From assembly GCA_036924085.1 (NCBI GenBank), contig JAVGWX010000005.1, positions 39,261,483 through 39,325,482 on the forward strand: 64,000 bases of DNA, read 5' to 3'. This document shows, one piece after another, positions 54,294-64,000 of the stretch. This DNA is from Ariolimax columbianus (taxonomy: Eukaryota > Mollusca > Gastropoda > Stylommatophora > Arionidae). A model generated the notes under the pieces. The model saw only the letters and a program-made list of their open reading frames with translations. It did not search any database and was not told where the DNA came from. Numbering within the stretch: the first letter of the stretch is position 1; each line of letters starts with the position of its first letter. The translations under genes were made by a program, and so were the position numbers.

Positions 54294-54467
54294 TGCTTTC
54301 CTTATCGATCACTTCAATCGGGGTGTCACTTGACGAGCTTACCGGATATTGACAATAGCACAAGTATATTTGACAAAGTGGAAGAGATGGGTGTAAAGAG
54401 AAATGTTTTTATGACACCCTCTCACTTTGCACGAGTCATTAATAAAGAGGTAGAAATGCAACAACAA

Positions 54468-54469
<2 letters not shown>

Positions 54470-54513
<44 letters not shown>

Positions 54514-54547
54514 TTATATATATATTTATATATATATATATTTATAC

Positions 54548-54579
<32 letters not shown>

Positions 54580-54642
54580 ATATATACACATGTATATATA
54601 TAAATATATATACATATATATATGTATATATATGTATACAAT
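54470..54642. repeat. (TA)n microsatellite with CA/TG interruptions
   Basis: 170 bp of TATA words interrupted by TATG, TTTA and CACA. Confidence 0.95.
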
Positions 54643-54689
54643 ATTTGCTGCTGGTTGGTTCAGCTTCATCGGCATCAACACAGTACTTT

Positions 54690-55165
54690 AACAGATGAAG
54701 AAAAGCAAATTCAAGAGCTCACAGCTTCAAAAGCCTGGTCATGGTAGATGGCTACGAGGTGTGCAAACTAAAAAAAGTGATATGCAGAAGCTCCAAGCTA
54801 CTCAACGAGGGATGGAGCGTAGAACACGTTCACTCTTACTACCTGACCATATCCACAACACCGCCATTAGGTGTCAAACCTTCTACAAAGACGTCGTAGT
54901 TACTGCGTTAATAACAAAAAAAAGTGCAAGTGGACAGGACACTTACTACGCATGACTAATAATAAATGGACACGTACAGTGACGTCATGGTGGTCCTAAA
55001 CCTGTAAAGATCGCCCCGGACGTCCATCATTCAATAGAAACATGGTCTTCGATAAGACATGTTTCCCACATGGTGCTTAATGGGAACAGACATAGAAGCG
55101 TTTAGAGGACATTTGGCAACCTGGCAAAGGGCACTAAATGTGCATGAATCAGCGCCCGCCAGGAC
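54690..55165 (+). pseudogene. RTE-like LINE C-terminal relic
   Basis: KLQATQRGMERRTRSLLLPD matches the LxxxQRAMERxMLxxxxxDxI block. In a shifted frame KCKWTGHLLRMTNNKWTRTV matches the KWxWAGHxxRMxDNRWTxxV block, and KDRPGRPSFNRN follows. The product would be non-functional. The upstream end is cut by the TA repeat. Confidence 0.78.
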
Positions 55166-55175
55166 TGCAGTATTA

Positions 55176-55186
55176 CAGTATATATA

Positions 55187-55246
<60 letters not shown>

Positions 55247-55252
55247 ATATAC
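55176..55252. repeat. (TA)n microsatellite
   Basis: It lies exactly where the A-box half of the following SINE should be. Confidence 0.9.
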
Positions 55253-55448
55253 TGGGTTCGATCCCCATCACAGCACCGGCCGTTACCCCGGGAAAGCAAA
55301 CTCTTAGAAAATTAAGGAGTAAGCACACTCTTACATGAAATGCATGCTGAAGTCGGATGCACTGGACGAACAGGCGTTAAATTTAAAAACCACAGTGCAA
55401 CGCACACTGCTTTGGGAAATAGATAAAAAAGGCGAACGAAAAAAAACA
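55253..55448 (+). mobile_element. tRNA-derived SINE, head replaced by (TA)n
   Basis: The B box GGGTTCGATCCC (55254-55265) is followed by CATCACAGCACCGGCCGTTA and the body GAAGTCGGATGCACTGG, ending in an A-rich run. It matches the SINE at 7795-8068 along its length from the B box. Confidence 0.85.
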
Positions 55449-55479
55449 TATGTGATATTTTCAAGCGTTGAGAGATGAA

Positions 55480-56960
55480 TTTGAAACAGCGAAGAAAATC
55501 TATATTCGTAAATAAGTTTGAAATGACAACGGTTTAATCGCATCTTATGATTTATCTAAAATGAAAGCCAAGGGAGGAAAACCACATGCTATCGAAGAAT
55601 CTCTGATTTTGTCAGCAGTGTCTGTTGTCATGAACCGTCATGAAGCAAAGTGCTCGTGAAATTATCGAATAAATCCCTTCGAGCAATTCACCAGTGTATT
55701 GATGAAATGGCAGAAGATGTTGAAAACATACTAATCTGACATTTAAAAGTGAAGACGTCTACTTTGCAAATTGATGAATCGTGTTTACTAGATAAGACAT
55801 CAATTTGACGTTTGATATTACATATTTGCACGACAGATTGAAAGACGAAATGCTATTTATAGCAGTGGATTGGCAAAATAAATACCAGACGTCAATGTGA
55901 GAGGTCCCTAGGGAAGAAAATGGACCACGTATAGACTAACTTTTAACATTTGACCTTGAACAAATATTTTACAAAACGGTAAGCCCTTATAGAAGGGAAA
56001 TCCATCTCTTAAATTAGAATATAAATTGATATCTCCTTGTTCTCCTGTTACAATAACCACCATCTCCCGTATTTTTCCATGTGACTTTAGACCTTTGAAT
56101 CTGAAACTTGTTATCATGACTGAATGCAGGTATGTGTATGCGTACTATGTGTGTACTTATTTGTATGTGTGTGGAAGTGTGTATATGTACATTTTTCATG
56201 TGTGTGCATACATTAATGTGTATGGGTGTGTGCACATGAGTATGCATGTGTGTGTATAAATGAATAGGTATGGGTGTGTATAAATGAGTATGCATGTGTG
56301 TGTCTAAATTAATGTGCACGTGTGTGTATAAATGAATAGGTATGAGTGTGTATACATGAATATGCATGTGTGTTTAAATGAATATGCATGTGTACGTATA
56401 AATGAATAGGTTTGTGGGTATAATTTAATATGTATGTATGGATGTGTACACATGTGTAAGCCTATTGCCTTCTAAATACCTCACCAAAACATTAAAAAAA
56501 GGACATTATTATTTTTTTTAGAATTTAAATCATTGTAAATGTATGTCACCATTTACTTCACAAAATGAAACTCCAACCGTCTCATGTTTCATTTCATGGT
56601 AAATTGTCACTTCAATTTCACTTCACATCATACACGCATTTTGTTTGAAATTTGTTATGTTGAAATTTTAATATTGTTATAATTCACTATGTGCAATAAA
56701 GACATTTTTTTAAAATAAATAAATTGAAAAGCTTAAAACAGAGACTGAAGGTGAAGCAAATGTTGAATAAGTAAAGAGGTGCTTGAATGAGAAAGAAATC
56801 CGTTCCGAGAATATCATGATGTGTGCTAATGGTGGAAGTGCTTCTATGACAGAAAGATACAGAGGATGGTTTGCATATTTGAAAGGCGTTTTGCCACAAG
56901 TATTAATGTTCACTGCGTAGTTCACCGACACCACTTGGTTTAAAATACTGTAGATGTGTG
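55480..56960 (+). pseudogene. ZBED/hAT-type transposase-like relic
   Basis: Shifted frames read SYDLSKMKAKGGKPHAIEES, RAIHQCIDEMAEDVENIL and LKVKTSTLQIDESCLLDKTS. These resemble the KxKKPHTIGExLI, RRIxDMSxDVxxQL and FxLQLDESTDV blocks of ZBED5-like hAT-derived proteins. After about 800 bp of other sequence, 56770-56960 reads CLNEKEIRSENIMMCANGGS, ASMTERYRGWFAYLKG, which fits the next block (VGVCTDGAxxMxGxxxGFxxxxK). Stops and shifts rule out function. A captured or domesticated gene is possible but unsupported. Confidence 0.65.
55910..56700. repeat. Insertion with TGTG-rich minisatellite inside the relic
   Basis: 56105-56460 is made of GTGTGTATAAATGAATAGGT-like units of varying length. The flanks are A+T-rich and unassigned. 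Confidence 0.6.
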
Positions 56961-57044
56961 CTAGCATGAGTCTCAAAGTATTGTAAAGAAAGTGGGCTAT
57001 GGAGGGTGAGGATTTGCCACTATGCCAGCTGCAATCCTTTCTGC

Positions 57045-57240
57045 AACCTTTGTTTTTCCAAATAGATGCCACCAACACCATTATCTTGCCAATCACCAGG
57101 TACCTTTCCCTCAATCCACTTCTGGTTGCAGATCTGTGTTAGCCATCTTACCTGTACATCTTGACAAGCTTTAATGGCATCTACCGATTAATTGTCTATA
57201 ATTAGGACCTTGTCGAGACCAAATAACAGTGAATTATTCA
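57045..57240 (-). pseudogene. RT N-terminal relic
   Basis: The minus sense VDAIKACQDVQVRWLTQICN and QKWIEGKVPGDWQDN match the stretch before RT motif 1 (xxxxLTxIxNxIWExGxxPxDW) of several LINE groups. Confidence 0.6.
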
Positions 57241-57299
57241 GTACTGTATACCCCCCGAAGGTCGGGGCTTACGGGACAAATGGCCTACATACAACACAT

Positions 57300-58790
57300 T
57301 TCAAGGTCTAAAAACATGAGACAAGAGCTGAACTTAACAGAATGTAAAAACATGATACAAGAACTAAACTTCATAGAATGAAAAGCATGATACAATAACT
57401 AAACTTCAGAGAAGGAAAACACTTGATACAAGGACTAATCTTCAGAGAATTTAAAAGCATGCATACAATAACTATTCTTCAAAGAATGTGAAAACATGAT
57501 ACAGTAACCAAACTTTAGGAAATGTAAAAACATGATACAAGAACTAAACTTCATGGAATGTGAAAACATGATACAAGAACTAAACGTCAGAGAACATAAA
57601 AAAGGATACAATATCTAAACTTGAGAGATAGTAAAAGTAAGATACGAGAACTTTACTTTAGAGATAATAAAAACATGATACAAGAAATGAACTTCAGGGA
57701 AAGTAAAAACACGATACAAGAACGGGCATTGAGAGATAGTAAAACATGGTACAAAAAATAAACTTCATAGAATGAAAAAAAAACATGATACAAGAACTAA
57801 ACTTGAGAGAAGGAAGAAAATTATACAAGAACTAAACTTCAAATAATGTAAAAACATGACACATGAACTAAACTTCAAGAAATGTAAAACCATATTCCAA
57901 GAACTAATCTTCAGAGAATGTAAATGCATGATTCAAGAATTAAACTTCAGAAAATGTAAAAACATGATTCAAGAATTAATCTACAAAGAATATTTTTTAT
58001 AAATGATACAATATATAATCTTGAAAGACAAGAAAGGATTGATGCACACATTACATTTGAGAGATAGTACAAACATGATACAAGAACTAAACTTGAGAAA
58101 TAGTAAAAACATGATACAAGTACTAAACTTCAGGGAATGTAAAAACATGATTCAAGAACGGAACTTGGCTGATAGTAAAAACATGACACAAGAACTAAAT
58201 TTCAAAGATTGTTGAAATCTGAAACAAGAACTAATCTTCAGGGCATGTAAAATATGATGCAAGAAATGAACTTCAATGGATTGTACAAACATGATACAAG
58301 AACTAAACTTGCAGAGATTGTAAATACATGCTACAAGAAATAACCTACAGAGAATGTACAAACATGATATAAGAACTAAACTTTATGGAATACAAAATAA
58401 AAGAACTAATCTTCAAATAATGTAAAAACATGGTACATGAACTAAACTTCAGCAAATCTGAAAACATTTTACGAGAACTAATCTTCAGGGCAAGTAAAAC
58501 ATGATGCAAGAAATGAACTTCAATGGATTGTACAAACATGATACAAGAACTAAGTTAAATATAATGTAAATAAATACTACAAAAACTAACCTTCAGAGAA
58601 TGTAAAAACATAATATAAGAACTAAACTTCACGGAATGTAAAAACATGATACAAGAACTACACTTCATGTAATATAAAAAGATGATACAAGAACTAAATT
58701 TGAGCGCATGTAAAAACATGATACAATAACTAAATTTCCTGGAAATGTAAAAACAATTATACAAGAACTAAACTTCAGTGAAACATCAGA
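57300..58790. repeat. 37-bp minisatellite, diverged
   Basis: The unit AACATGATACAAGAACTAAA plus CTTCAGAGAATGTAAAA recurs about 40 times with many substitutions and short indels. Open frames here are repeat by-products. Confidence 0.93.
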
Positions 58791-59226
58791 GAAAACAAAC
58801 TATTCCGGAGATATAGTTATAAAAAAGTAATAATAATAGTAATCATAATAATAATAGTATGTCAATGTTCGTCAATGATTATTCAATCCAATATCATCCC
58901 ATATCATATTGCATCCTTGAATAATCTTTGACATGTTAGGCAAACCTAATTTCAATTAGTTTCTGGTACTGCTATTATCTGTTATCTAGGCTTTCCGATC
59001 ACGTGTCTGTCCTCGGCCTTCCTGAACAAGGAGGCCCCCGCGATTGAAAACACCTATTAAACAGCATACTTCCATGTTGAAAGATTTTGAGACAGGGTTT
59101 ATGATGCGATAATGTCTATTTGAAAGCTCTTAATAGTATCCTTCAGACTGTCATTTAAACGCATTCTTGGACGTCTTTGTGATCATCTTCATTCACTCAA
59201 TGTTGGAAGTCTTTCGATTGACATTC
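58791..59226. other. No gene recognised
   Basis: An ATAATA run at 58825-58860, then unique-looking sequence. Confidence 0.4.
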
Positions 59227-59239
59227 GTGTAAGGTGGCC

Positions 59240-60271
59240 CGAAGATCCCATAAACGCACTAACAACACCAAAGCCCATCACTACTGTACGAAAACCTACC
59301 TGGAGGCAGGATATATTTCCAGAGGTGGTAGAAAATATACCAGGTATTGGAAACAAAAACTGCCCGAATGAAAAAGAAAGGAGAGATACTACCCTAAGCT
59401 TTATATCGAAAAACTACCCAAGCATGACCTGGATCCATGCACACACCGACGGTTCTGTAACAAACACTACACAGAACGGAGGGGTAGGAGCATTCCTGAA
59501 CCTACCAAATGGCAGAAAAATAACACTGTCATTCGCTACTGGTAAGTACACAAGCAATTTCAGAGCGGAGGCAGAGGCACTGAGGGCGGCAGTGGAAGAA
59601 ATGGTGACACATAAAGAAAATGACAGCCATACAGTCCTGCTTACAGATGCTCTGGCCGTAGTCACAGCGCTAAAAAGCCAAAAAAACACTGAGCTTAATG
59701 ACTTAAGAGCAGCACTCTGCCAACTGTGCCAGCAGTCCGCACCAAAAAGGGTAGTGGTACAGTGAGTCCCATCACACTGCAACATCCAAGGCAACGAGGA
59801 GGCAGACAGACTGGCAAAAGAAGGTGCACGACTACCACAAACAGATACTAGTATGACGTACGAAGAGTCAAAACGGCTTTTTAAAGCCACATACATGACC
59901 AAATGGGAAACCGAACATACTGGCTACACCAAAAACGATGCCTATTACCAGTTGAACAGAAGAGAGCAGGTCGTTGTCTTCAGACTTCGTATTGGCCACA
60001 ATAGACTGAGGTACCACCTATTCAACAAATGAAATATAGGTGGTACCGACGAATGCCCGTGCGGTACCGGTAAAATGACCGCTGAACATCTGCTGCAGAA
60101 CTGCCCGACATACGAGGTTCAGAGAGAGCAGATGTGGCCATCACCAGTGGAGCTGCAAGACAAGCTCTATGGCAGTGTCGACAGCCTCAGGATGACCGCC
60201 GCTTTTTTCGAATAAATAATGGTTACTGTCTGACATCGTACGTAGAAGAAGAAGAAGAAGAAGAAGAAGAA
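59240..60271 (+). mobile_element. 5'-truncated main-family LINE with 13-bp TSD
   Basis: GTGTAAGGTGGCC at 59227-59239 and 60272-60284 is a perfect duplication. The element starts in the RT/RNase H linker and ends in a (GAA)n tail (60245-60271). At just over 1.0 kb it keeps only linker, RNase H and C-terminus. Confidence 0.95.
59325..60232 (+). pseudogene. LINE RNase H and C-terminus, two stops
   Basis: HTDGSVTN, FRAEAEALRAAVEEM, LTDALAVVTALKS and then a TGA in place of the Trp codon of VVVQWVPSHC (59763-59765). CNIQGNEEADRLAKEG continues in frame. A further stop at NK*NIGGTD precedes CPCGTGKMTAEHLLQNCP. All four catalytic residues of RNase H are encoded, but the frame is broken between them. 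Confidence 0.9.
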
Positions 60272-60284
60272 GTGTAAGGTGGCC

Positions 60285-60639
60285 AAGTCCATCTCAGACT
60301 GAGGTTCTGCACAAGTGCACGAATGCCAGGCATGATGGCTTTGAATTTAACCTCATTATTTGTAATAGGGTCTTGCCAGGGAATACGCAGTGTGTGTCAA
60401 AGACAAGTCATGTCAAAGCTATTTAGCCTCATTACGTTTCCAACACAGACATCCCAGTTGTAAAATGTTGAATTGTAAAATTCAACGAGAGAATCGGATT
60501 TTTGAAAAAAAATCAAATGACAATGTCCTTACTGACGTAGGCGTGCAAAGAAACATATTGAACTAGGTCATCCGTGATGCTGTTTCTAGTGGGTTCCCAC
60601 TTCATCTTCTACTAATTTAGTCTCAGTGCTTCTGTTATC
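60285..60639. other. No gene recognised
   Basis: Unique-looking sequence, possibly a decayed LINE continuation of the next feature. Confidence 0.3.
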
Positions 60640-60800
60640 CTCTGAGGGAGTATCTTCGTCTGAATGTTGAACTCAATCTTGTGATCACGAGACGAGGGTC
60701 AGTCCAACACTCCACGCCAAACGCAAACATAGTTACTGTTCCATCACCTTGAACCTAACATCTGACAGTAATGTGGTCGATGAGATCAGGGACAAGACCT
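60640..60800 (-). pseudogene. LINE endonuclease C-terminal scrap
   Basis: The minus sense DLIDHITVRC, then VQGDGTVTMFAFGVECWTDP and RLVITRL match the xLIDYVxVRxRDxxDVxxTxxxxGAxCWTDHRLVxxxL block of LINE endonucleases. The catalytic His (DHRL) is replaced by Pro. Confidence 0.65.
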
Positions 60801-61489
60801 GGCATGCATTCGTCTGCTCGTATGTCTACTTTGGAGTCAAAAGATGGTGTTGGTAATGTTAAGCTTATTGGTAATGTCCGGATGCAGAAGATGACCAGGA
60901 CTTCTTCGTGTCTCGACGTGCTCTTAGCATTTATCCACGCTTTGCGGAGCCCGACATGTTGGCCAATCATTCGGTTAGTCTCTTCCGCTCAATCCATCGA
61001 CGTCAGACTTCATTTGCTTTGATTGACAGGCCCTATTTCGCTAAGACGACTCTCCCTCTGCTACCCACATAAGGTTTAGCCCGCAAGACAAAATGGAATC
61101 CCAAGCTGTGTTCGCTGCGCATGCTACAGTTGGTCGGAGCAACATGTGAAATCTGGAAAGCCGGTGGGTATCGAGATAGGACTATCTCTTTCCAGTGGCA
61201 GAATCATGTGTCCATTACCAGGAATGCCTTCTCTCCTTGACCAATGACTGTGACTCGCTGGCTCAGTTTAATCCATTATTGTTGCTTCTGGGCTCACCAT
61301 GTGGGCTAGACACATTGTCACTGACCGCTGAGTCTTGTATCGACTACGAAAACAAAGCTCAGAAACCTTGCAGCCATATTCATGATGTCATGGTTTATCA
61401 ACTATCTGCCCTCATGAGGACGAAATGCATCTAAAAGCAAAAACGCTGACGCTAAAACTGAAATCGTTCCTAAGATACGCCAAAACTGG
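60801..61489. other. No gene recognised
   Basis: 60801-60970 may be a decayed extension of the endonuclease scrap. No signature beyond that. Confidence 0.35.
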
Positions 61490-61516
61490 TTTCTTCTTCT
61501 TCTTCATCATACGCAG

Positions 61517-62486
61517 TCAGAGAGTAACCATTATTTTTTCGAAAAAAGCAGCCGTCATCCTGAGGCTGTCGACACTGCCATAGAGCTTGTCTAGTGTTGC
61601 CACTGGTGATGGCCACATCTGCTCTCTCTGATCCTCGTATGTCGGGCAGTTTTGCAGCCCATGCTCAGCGATCATTTTCACGGTACCATGCTGGCATTCG
61701 TCGGTGCCACCTATCTTCAATTTGTTGAATAGGTGGCACCTCAGTCTATTGTGGCCAGTGCGAAGTCTGAAGACCACGACCTGCTCAACTGGTAATAGGC
61801 ATCGTTTTTGGTGTAGCCAGTATATTCGGTTTCCCATTTGGTCATGTATCTAGCTCTAATAAGCCGTTTTGACTCTTCGTATGTCATACTAGTATCAGGT
61901 TGTCGTAGTTTTGCACCTTCTTTTGCCGGTCTGTCTGCCTCCTCGTTGCCTTGGATGTTGCAGTGAGATGGAACCCACTGCACCACTACTCTTTTTGGTG
62001 CGGCCTGCTGGCATAGTTGACAGAGTACTGCTCTTAATTCATTAAGTTCAGCATTTTTCTGGCTTTTTAGTGCATCTGTAAACAGGACTATGTGGCTTTT
62101 ATTCCTTTTACATGTCACCATTTCTTCCACTGCCGCCCTCAGTGCCTCTGCCTCCGCTCTGAAATTGCTTGTGTATTTTCCAGTAGCGAATGACAGTGTT
62201 ATTATTCTGCCATTTGGTAGGCTCAGGAATGCTCCTGCCCCTCCGTTCTGTGTTGTATTTGTTAGGGAACGTCGGTGTATGCATGGGTCTAGTCCATGCT
62301 TGGGTAGTTTTCCGTAATGTAACTCAGGGTAGTATCTCTTCTTTCTTTTTCAGACTGGCAGTTTTTGTTTCTAATACCTGGTATATTTTCTACCACCTCT
62401 GGAAATACATGCTGCCTCCAGGTAGGTTTTCGTACAGTAGGGATGGTCTTTCGTGTGGTTAGTGCGTTCATAGGGTCTTCGTGCAT
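61517..62486 (-). pseudogene. LINE linker, RNase H and C-terminus, broken
   Basis: 62486-62290: KPTWRQHVFPEVVENIPGI linker. The YTDGS block is shifted near 62270. 62130-61741: LFTDALKSQ (shortened), WVPSHCNIQGNEEADRPAKE (Leu to Pro). 61837-61517: QHGTVKMIAEHGLQNCP, in which the second Cys of the usual CPCGT is His. Confidence 0.85.
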
Positions 62487-62519
62487 CTTTGCTTTGGCTA
62501 TTTCTGCAAAGTTTCTTCG

Positions 62520-63720
62520 CTATAGCTTCCCATTTCCGAAATTGTTTAGTCTCTGGTGCATTGGATGGTCAGTCAGTCTTCTGAGTTTCTCTGATTGCAG
62601 CTGGGCTCTGCATTCTCTTCTATCGGTTATGGATTGCAGTTTTGTAATCTTTTTAAGTTCTACAATTGGCGTTGATTTCATGCCTCCTGTTATAACTCTC
62701 ATGGCTTGGTTTTGAAGTTTGCTAACTTTATCGAAGTTCGCCTTTGCTGCTGTTATCCATGCCGCAATGCCATACTCGAGAACTGGTCTCACTCTTCCAG
62801 TGTACAGTTTCTTTAGTATACTTTCATCTGCTCCCCAGATTGTGCCAGCAAGTTTCCTCATGATTGCCATTCTTTCTCTGGCTCTCATTCGGTTTCTCTC
62901 GATCTGACTTTTCCATGCCATGCGCCGATCAAATGTGACTCCCAGATGACCAGCCATGAGTTCGCCCACTCTTCCAGCGATCTTAGGGCCTGCTGTCTCC
63001 GATTTCTTGCTATGGTGAGATTCTTTTCAGAGGTCCACATAGCCAGATCGTCTGCAAACATTGAGCTATGAACTCTTCTTGGTATATTCTCTATAATATC
63101 ATTTATATACACCAGGAAGAGTGTGGGTGACAGTACTCCCCCTTGAGGTACTCCCTGCTCAAGTGTCACCTTTTTGCTCATCTGCCCTTGTACTTGGACT
63201 GTGGCCGTTCTATTTTTGAGGTAGTGGTTGATCCACTTGTACATTTTCCCACGAACATCACTTCTTCTTCTTCAAAGTCTTTCCCGACTTTGTCAAATGC
63301 TTTTTCCAGGTCCACCCAAACCGCTACTGTGTGTTTCTGTGCCTGGTAAGCATCTTCTATTTCCTGGGCTATGAGGATGACCTGATCCTCAGTGGATCTG
63401 TGCTGTCTAAAGCCTGCTTGCTGTGGAATTAGTATTCGTTTTTCTTCCAGATGCCACAACAGTCTGGTGTTTATCATACGTTCCATCAGTTTGCTGACAC
63501 AGCCCAGTAGGCTGATAGGCCTGTATCCATTTGGATCTGTTTTGTCTTTTCCTTTCTTTGGTACTGTTACAAGTACTGCGTCTTTTCATGCCTGGGGTAC
63601 AATACCCCTTTTCCAGCTTTGGTTCAGGACTGATAGCTGTTTCCTCTTTGCTGTTTGGCCCATCCCCATCAGCATTTCGTTTGTTATCCCGTCTTTTTCG
63701 GGAGATTTCCTTTTTTTTAA
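62520..63720 (-). pseudogene. LINE RT region, broken
   Basis: 63486-63290: TRLLWHLEEKRILIPQQAGF, EDQVILIAQEI and motif A VAVWVDLEKAFDKVGK. 63244-62950: motif B GVPQGGVLSPTLFLVYINDI and motif C FADDLAMWTSEKN. 62969-62520: LGVTFDRRMAWKS and RPVLEYGIAAWITAAKANFD. All catalytic Asp residues are kept, but deletions and shifts break the frame. Confidence 0.88.
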
Positions 63721-63843
63721 TGTTCTCATGGCCTATTCCATTTCGCTCATTGTTAGTTTTGCCATCATATGCTCTTCTGGTGCCATATTGATGTTGTCTA
63801 GCCCTTTTTGCTCTACATTAATGTATGTATGGAAAACCTGTTT

Positions 63844-64000
63844 AAAATGTGTGCCTCACGGTCACATCGCTCGTGTGATCACATATGATAAATTATCCTT
63901 CGTTGATAACAGCATGAACGTGGCATGAAGACGTGGATTATGTAAAATTATGTTGATGCATTCCCCAAATGGTCTATGCTCTCTCAGTCTACGCACCAGT
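63844..64000. other. No feature recognised
   Basis: Unique-looking flank beyond the last LINE. Confidence 0.35.

Larger units (their letters stand above)
61490..63832 (-). mobile_element. 5'-truncated main-family LINE with small internal deletions
   Basis: The (TTC)n at 61491-61505 is the tail in the minus sense. The 5' edge lies in the endonuclease-RT linker (VEQKGLDNINMAPEEHMMAK). AAAACTGGTTT (61482-61492) and AAAACCTGTTT (63833-63843) may be an 11-bp duplication with two mismatches. Deletions remove about 40 codons between EEWANSWLV and LGVTF, about 6 codons in LFTDALKSQKN, and a few in the NRREQ region. Confidence 0.9.

Overview
The window is metazoan DNA, most likely from a mollusc and possibly a gastropod. 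This is inferred from the mix of I/Nimb-like, RTE-like and CR1-like LINEs, tRNA-headed SINEs, hAT and LTR relics, and a short TTAGGG-type repeat. No species is claimed. I found no convincing host protein-coding gene, no canonical tRNA gene and no intact rRNA gene. Nearly every long open frame is either a reverse-transcriptase relic or a by-product of a tandem repeat whose period is a multiple of three.

One family dominates: an I-superfamily-like LINE with endonuclease, reverse transcriptase and RNase H, a C-terminal Cys/His cluster and a (GAA)n tail. It occurs as six copies: 9668-13361 (-), 27726-29211 (-), 31041-33128 (-), 50265-53609 (+), 59240-60271 (+) and about 61490-63832 (-). An inverted chimera of it lies at 9397-9600. 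Three copies have clear or nearly clear target-site duplications of 16, 11 and 13 bp. The copy at 9.7-13.4 kb is bounded by 46-bp repeats. The copy at 50.3-53.6 kb is bounded exactly by 684-bp direct repeats.

Layout. 0-9 kb: RTE-like relics, a nested LINE-in-LINE with a SINE inside, (TTC)n/(GAA)n elements and an interspersed repeat (family A). 9-13.4 kb: the longest LINE. 13.7-17.3 kb: a hAT-type MITE, then several RT relics. 19.3-27.5 kb: a satellite cluster of unrelated tandem arrays with unit lengths 31, 17, 22, 39, 41 and about 41 bp. 27.7-34.8 kb: two LINEs, interspersed repeats of families B and C, and two degenerate fragments of the 28S rRNA 3' end. 36-40 kb: microsatellites, repeats and an RT relic. 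40.4-46.5 kb: a TIR element with an 8-bp target duplication, split by a young 5.57-kb LTR element that carries one gag-like frame and no pol. 48.3-49.5 kb: two adjacent arrays of 39 and 60 bp. 49.6-54.3 kb: the LINE between 684-bp repeats. 54.7-58.8 kb: an RT relic, a SINE, a ZBED/hAT transposase relic and a 37-bp array. 59-64 kb: two more LINE copies.

There is no operon or pathway to describe. The elements are related only as insertions within insertions, which give a relative order of events. All identity counts were made by eye.
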